A stretch of 18,434 bases of DNA. Origin: CAYPCH01 sp964409165 (GTDB taxonomy: Bacteria > Bacillota > Clostridia > Acetivibrionales > Acetivibrionaceae). A program made the position numbers and the translations under genes. Of the stretch, positions 15,469-18,434 are shown piece after piece; within the stretch, counting starts at the first letter, position 1, and every line of letters begins with the position of its first letter. The notes under the pieces were generated by a model. The model was given only the letters and a program-made list of their open reading frames with translations. It made no database searches and had not been told where the DNA came from. The stretch lies in the NCBI GenBank assembly GCA_964409165.1, contig CAYPCH010000076.1:1-18434 (forward strand), in the 5' to 3' direction.

Positions 15469-17002
15469 TTAATAACACATTTCATCAATACAGGCTATTT
15501 CTTCATTTCTATCTTTCCTCTCATCCTTCACAACAAAATTCCCCTGCTGCATCTCCCACAGACGATAATACCTTCCTTCCATTGCCAACAATTCCTCATG
15601 ACTACCTTTTTCAACAATCTCACCCTTATCAAGAACAATAATCTCATCGCAATTCTTAATAGTAGTCAACCTGTGGGCAATAATCAACATAGATTTTTTC
15701 CTNNNNNNNNNNNNNNNNNNNNNNNNNNNNNNNNNNNNNNNNNNNNNNNNNNNNNNNNNNNNNNNNNNNNNNNNNNNNNNNNNNNNNNNNNNNNNNNNNN
15801 NNACCAAGTTACCGACAGTCTGAAACAAACTGGCAATAGCTCCCTGATAATTTGAAAGCATGCCCTCTTTGAGGGATATTCTGAGGGACTTTATGTATTC
15901 GCGTTCAATGCTCTCAAGTTCAGTCTCCTCATTTGCATTTCCTTTGATTGTTTCAACAGCTCTTAAACCCTCAATAATTTGTGAATTCAACACCGATGCC
16001 TGTTGCATCTGCTCCTCATTTATCTTTTTATAAGGCTGTTTGAAAACGAAAACCAAGCCTATACTTATAAGCGTCAAAAATATAATTATCACAAAGAGTG
16101 TTACATTCATTTTGAACAGAATCACACCGGTTATCAATGCCATGGAAATATCCATTATTAATGTCAAGGCTATGTTTGTAAAGATGTTTTTAATTGTAAA
16201 GGCATCAGAAAACCTTGTAATGATATCCCCTGTTTTCCTTGAGGCAAAAAACTTCATGGGAAGCCTGTATACATGCTCAAAATATCCCAATAGCAAAGGT
16301 ATGTCTATTTTTTGAGAAAGATAAAGCATAATCCATTGTCTTACAAAGCCTATAACAACCTGGGTAACTGCTATAACTGCAAATATTATCAAAACTGCAA
16401 CCAACATACTCTTTAATTGATATGGCAGTATCTCATCCATTATTATTTTATTAAACAGGGAAGAAACTATACCCAACACAGTTAATATCACTGATGCAAA
16501 AATAGAGTATATGAACAGCTTTTTCTGAGGAAGAAGCAACTTCAAAAATCTATTGAATATCTTTTCTCCTTTTAACTTGCCACTCACAAATTCCTGATTG
16601 GGTTTAAGAATGAGCAACGCACCTGTAAAGTCTTTATAGAAATCATCTATTTCCAATTTTAATAAATCCTTTGCAGGATCACTTATAATCACATGCGTTT
16701 TAGTTATCTTGAAAACGACAACAAAGTGACTTAATCCTTCTTTTGTAATAACATTTGCTATGCATGGCAGGGTATATTTGCTCATAAAACCTTCCTTGTC
16801 TACCCTGACAGCCTGAGAAGTAAAACCCAACTCGTCAGCACAATTTTTTTAAACCAACAAGATTGGTTCCTTTAAGGTCTGTGCCCATCATGTCTCTTAA
16901 CTTTGTTATTGTTGTTTCTTTTTTATAATACAGACAAACCATAGCTAAACAAGCAGCAACACAATCAGTTGCATCATGTTGTTTTACAAATATGTATCTC
17001 AT
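15469..17002 (-). CDS. C39-peptidase ABC exporter (PCAT), frameshifted and interrupted by an assembly gap
   Basis: PCAT exporters cut double-glycine leaders in the cytoplasm and export the peptide. From ATG 17002 the peptidase domain reads QHDATDCVAACLAM (catalytic Cys14), then after the frame change LSHFVVVF (His) and ISDPAKDLL (Asp). Six-helix membrane-domain sequence follows (LFIYSIFASVILTVLGIVSSLFNKIIMDEI; FASRKTGDIITRFSDA). After the gap only the end of the ATPase is left: LIIAHRLTTIKNCDEIIVLDKGEIVEKGSHEELL, with the H-loop. Walker A, signature and Walker B are missing. A run of seven A (minus strand, 16850-16844) shifts the frame after about residue 55; removing one base restores GLKNCADELGFTSQAV. 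A sequencing error or a true mutation are both possible. It is first in the export locus, behind a sigma-A promoter. Confidence 0.85.
15703..15802. other. Assembly gap of 100 N
   Basis: Exactly 100 unknown bases interrupt the exporter gene. Intact PCATs are usually over 700 residues and only about 475 are present here, so the true gap is probably some 700-800 bases, not 100; the round number looks like a scaffolding placeholder. Confidence 0.95.
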
Positions 17003-17082
17003 ATCGTCATTTTGTCCCCTAAGTCAGTAGTAATAATTTTGTTTTAATGTTATATTACGTAAATCGTTTACATCTTGTTAAT

Positions 17083-17111
17083 ATGTTATCCTATGGAATT
17101 CACAATGTCAA
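17083..17111 (-). promoter_or_regulatory. Sigma-A promoter of the peptide-export locus
   Basis: On the minus strand a perfect TTGACA (17111-17106), a 17-base spacer and TAACAT (17088-17083) form a good promoter that would start RNA near 17076, about 75 nt before the exporter ATG. The weak -10 box suits activation by a regulator bound at the palindrome array just upstream. Confidence 0.65.
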
Positions 17112-17127
17112 TAGAAAAAGAAAAGTC

Positions 17128-17190
17128 GTGACCTTCGTCACTTTTTAGCGTGACTTTAGTCACTTTTTGGCGTGACCTTCGTCACTTTTT
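17128..17190. promoter_or_regulatory. Three 14-bp palindromes at exact 22-bp spacing
   Basis: GTGACCTTCGTCAC (17128-17141), GTGACTTTAGTCAC (17150-17163) and GTGACCTTCGTCAC (17172-17185) are each followed by TTTTT. Each is GTGA-N6-TCAC, the core half-site arrangement of Crp/Fnr-type operators, and the 22-bp period puts all three on one face of the helix. The nearest unit ends 16 nt before the -35 box of the exporter promoter. Either an activator array or transposase-binding repeats of a lost insertion-sequence end would fit. Confidence 0.7.
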
Positions 17191-17214
17191 GTTAAATAAT
17201 TATCAATCAGAACG

Positions 17215-17244
17215 TTCCATTGCACATCTGAGTATTCCGTTGCA
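17215..17244. repeat. Ten-base direct repeat at 20-bp period
   Basis: TTCCATTGCA (17215-17224) and TTCCGTTGCA (17235-17244) differ at one base. They sit between the palindrome array and the transposase remnant, and repeated short blocks of this kind are common at the ends of IS21-like elements, so this may be an IS end. A further inverted pair, TAGTCCG (17255-17261) and CGGACTA (17283-17289), lies beside it. Confidence 0.45.
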
Positions 17245-17299
17245 ACAGAAACGCTAGTCCGATGCGGCGAGAACTATCATACCGGACTAACAGAGCCTA

Positions 17300-17506
17300 T
17301 TATTGTTTTATTGAGCCTGATTCTGTGATCAAAACTATATATTTCTCCCATAGAAAGAGCTTTGGAAGGAGCGACTTTTCAAAGCCAATTTTATTGATAA
17401 ATTCTTTTATAAGTAGCAATCCTGTGTCAGATGATAAGTCACCACCATCAAAATTTATTTTTATCCTACTATTGTATTCTAATTGTTTATAGTTTAAAAT
17501 CGGCAT
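17300..17506 (-). pseudogene. Truncated IS1380-like transposase start
   Basis: Only about the first 45 residues look like a transposase: RIKINFDGGDLSSDTGLLLIKEFINKIGFEK matches the N-terminal pattern of IS1380-family DDE transposases (Asp-Gly-Gly then Ser-Ser-Asp-x-Gly-hydrophobic). After about residue 45 the resemblance ends and the frame stops at residue 68, whereas intact members exceed 400 residues. The ATG at 17506 has AGGAGA upstream, and that site lies in an inverted repeat (17507-17515 with 17560-17568) that could hide it in longer transcripts. The element is dead and marks a past insertion beside the export locus. Confidence 0.7.
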
Positions 17507-17656
17507 ATAGGGTTCTCCTCTATTTTATTTTGGTTGCCCGACCATATTTTAACAGACTCGAACCCTATTTCTACCCATATCTTTCACTTTTTAAGTGATG
17601 AGTAAAATGCACCAAATACGCTTGTTTTACAGCAATGTACCTTTTTTAATTATAGC

Positions 17657-18118
17657 TCATGAATAATTCAGGATAAATATTATTCTAGAAACAATCATAA
17701 CTTTAGTATTATTGTTGTCTCCTCCAATAACATTGTAAATACTTATATATGGAATCACCATAAAAAAACATCCTAAAACAAATGAACAAAGAAAAAAGAA
17801 TTTATCGTACCTCCCAAGCCTTTTATAATCTTCCTTTTCAGAATTAACATATTTATTTGCTATATTTACTCCAAAAGCAACTGAACTTGGCAACAAGGCA
17901 AATCCTGTCCCCCATATGAAACAAAAATACGGACCAAAGCCATAAAAATAAAAAATCGGAGTTGATATTATTGCAAATGTAGCACTAATAATTATAATCG
18001 TTTTTACATAACTTTTATAAAACATACTATTTTGATAATTGATCAATTTTATATAAAAATATGCAATAGGTATCATTATTGTTAGCAAATGACCCTTGCT
18101 TAATTCCAAATATTCCAT
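17657..18118 (-). CDS. Unrecognised multispanning membrane protein
   Basis: This 153-residue protein has about four hydrophobic segments: LLTIMIPIAYFYIKLI, a pair of stretches within IIIISATFAIISTPIFYFYGFGPYFCFIWGTGFALL, and FFFLCSFVLGCFFMVIPYISIY, with a charged loop NSEKEDYKRLGRYDKF before the last. It ends shortly after FILNYS. No family is recognised. The start is ATG 18118, with GAGGTGAT upstream; an earlier ATG at 18163 lacks that support. It is separated from the export locus by the transposase remnant, is very AT-rich, and may be horizontally acquired. It could be an immunity or accessory membrane factor, but nothing in the sequence shows this. Confidence 0.6.
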   Translation of the reverse strand: MEYLELSKGHLLTIMIPIAYFYIKLINYQNSMFYKSYVKTIIIISATFAIISTPIFYFYGFGPYFCFIWGTGFALLPSSVAFGVNIANKYVNSEKEDYKRLGRYDKFFFLCSFVLGCFFMVIPYISIYNVIGGDNNNTKVMIVSRIIFILNYS

Positions 18119-18434
18119 TAGATAATCACCTCTTAATCTTATATAAACACCAATTTTTCCCATAGGAATTATCTATTCCTTATTATAAGTTAAAGATTCA
18201 CCCATCCACTATTTGGATTCGAATCTCTACCATTTCTTTATTTCTCTTCGTTTTTCATAGTATTTCATTTTAATTTGTATAAGCTTACCCTCTAAACATT
18301 CCATAATTCTGGTAGTTTTATGGATTCAGGCAGATAAATTAAACCGCATGTGTTTTTCTATCTTGAATACATAATCCATAATGCTCTTAAAGCACCCTAT
18401 ATAAATATCCTGCAAACAAGATAATAATACCTAT
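18119..18434. other. Terminal AT-rich stretch without a supported gene
   Basis: I see no convincing gene in these 316 bases. The first part carries the ribosome site of the gene above. A minus-strand frame near the window edge (about 18340-18430) encodes some 33 residues ending in KHMRFNLSA, with no good start; it could be a gene remnant. A 10-bp palindrome GATTCGAATC occurs near 18214, unrelated to a tRNA. Confidence 0.5.

Noticed and set aside
17128..17190. Palindrome array as a CRISPR or as three tandem terminators
   Set aside because: The period of 22 bp leaves no variable spacers, and five-pair stems with short T-tracts on the plus strand have no upstream gene to terminate.
18205..18230. 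TTCGAAT sequence resembling a tRNA T-loop
   Set aside because: The flanking bases do not pair as a T-stem on either strand and no acceptor or anticodon arm is present; it is just the palindrome GATTCGAATC.

Overview
The window reads as AT-rich DNA from a spore-forming clostridium (Bacillota, Clostridia). Low GC, strong AGGAGG-type ribosome sites, a GerW/YtfJ spore protein, the scpAB pair and double-glycine peptide export all fit; a Ruminiclostridium/Acetivibrio-like host is an inference from gene content, not proven. Every gene I accept lies on the minus strand. The assembly is a draft: 100 N occur at 15703-15802 inside an ABC transporter gene.

Region 1 (about 1-8200) is conserved chromosome. 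In transcription order it holds a membrane-anchored M28 aminopeptidase-like protein overlapping a CCA-adding tRNA nucleotidyltransferase, a site-2 protease family protein, then trpS-scpA-scpB ending at a clear intrinsic terminator, then a DUF2953 membrane protein and the YtfJ/GerW spore protein. Several starts are better placed inside the longest frames (trpS, scpA, scpB, cca, the M28 gene, ytfJ), on ribosome-site evidence. TrpS carries a cysteine pattern like that of iron-sulfur tryptophanyl-tRNA synthetases. A 100-bp nested inverted repeat separates the site-2 protease gene from the trpS promoter.

Region 2 (about 8300-17190) is the accessory part and the main interest: a peptide-export locus. 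In order it encodes a C39-peptidase ABC exporter (PCAT; frameshifted and gapped in this assembly), a hydrophobic Gly/Ala-rich peptide with a canonical double-glycine leader, a 60-residue two-helix membrane protein (immunity candidate), an M50-like membrane metalloprotease with HELTH, a small effector-binding-like protein, an HlyD-type adaptor, a membrane-anchored protein with six Ig-like (BIG2) repeats, and a second membrane protein with HEAGH resembling YugP-type zinc peptidases. The last four are nearly contiguous (8-nt overlap, 12-nt and 4-nt gaps). A good sigma-A promoter precedes the exporter gene, and just upstream are three 14-bp palindromes at exact 22-bp intervals, which may be regulator sites or a relic of an insertion-sequence end.

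Region 3 (about 17200-18434) is a boundary zone with mobile DNA: a truncated IS1380-like transposase start, short repeats, an unrecognised membrane protein, and a terminal stretch with no supported gene.

Working model (inference): the PCAT removes the leader and exports the hydrophobic peptide with the HlyD adaptor; the BIG2 protein extends or anchors the export path through the cell wall; the two membrane metalloproteases process the peptide, a regulator or the immunity factor; and the 60-residue protein protects the producer.
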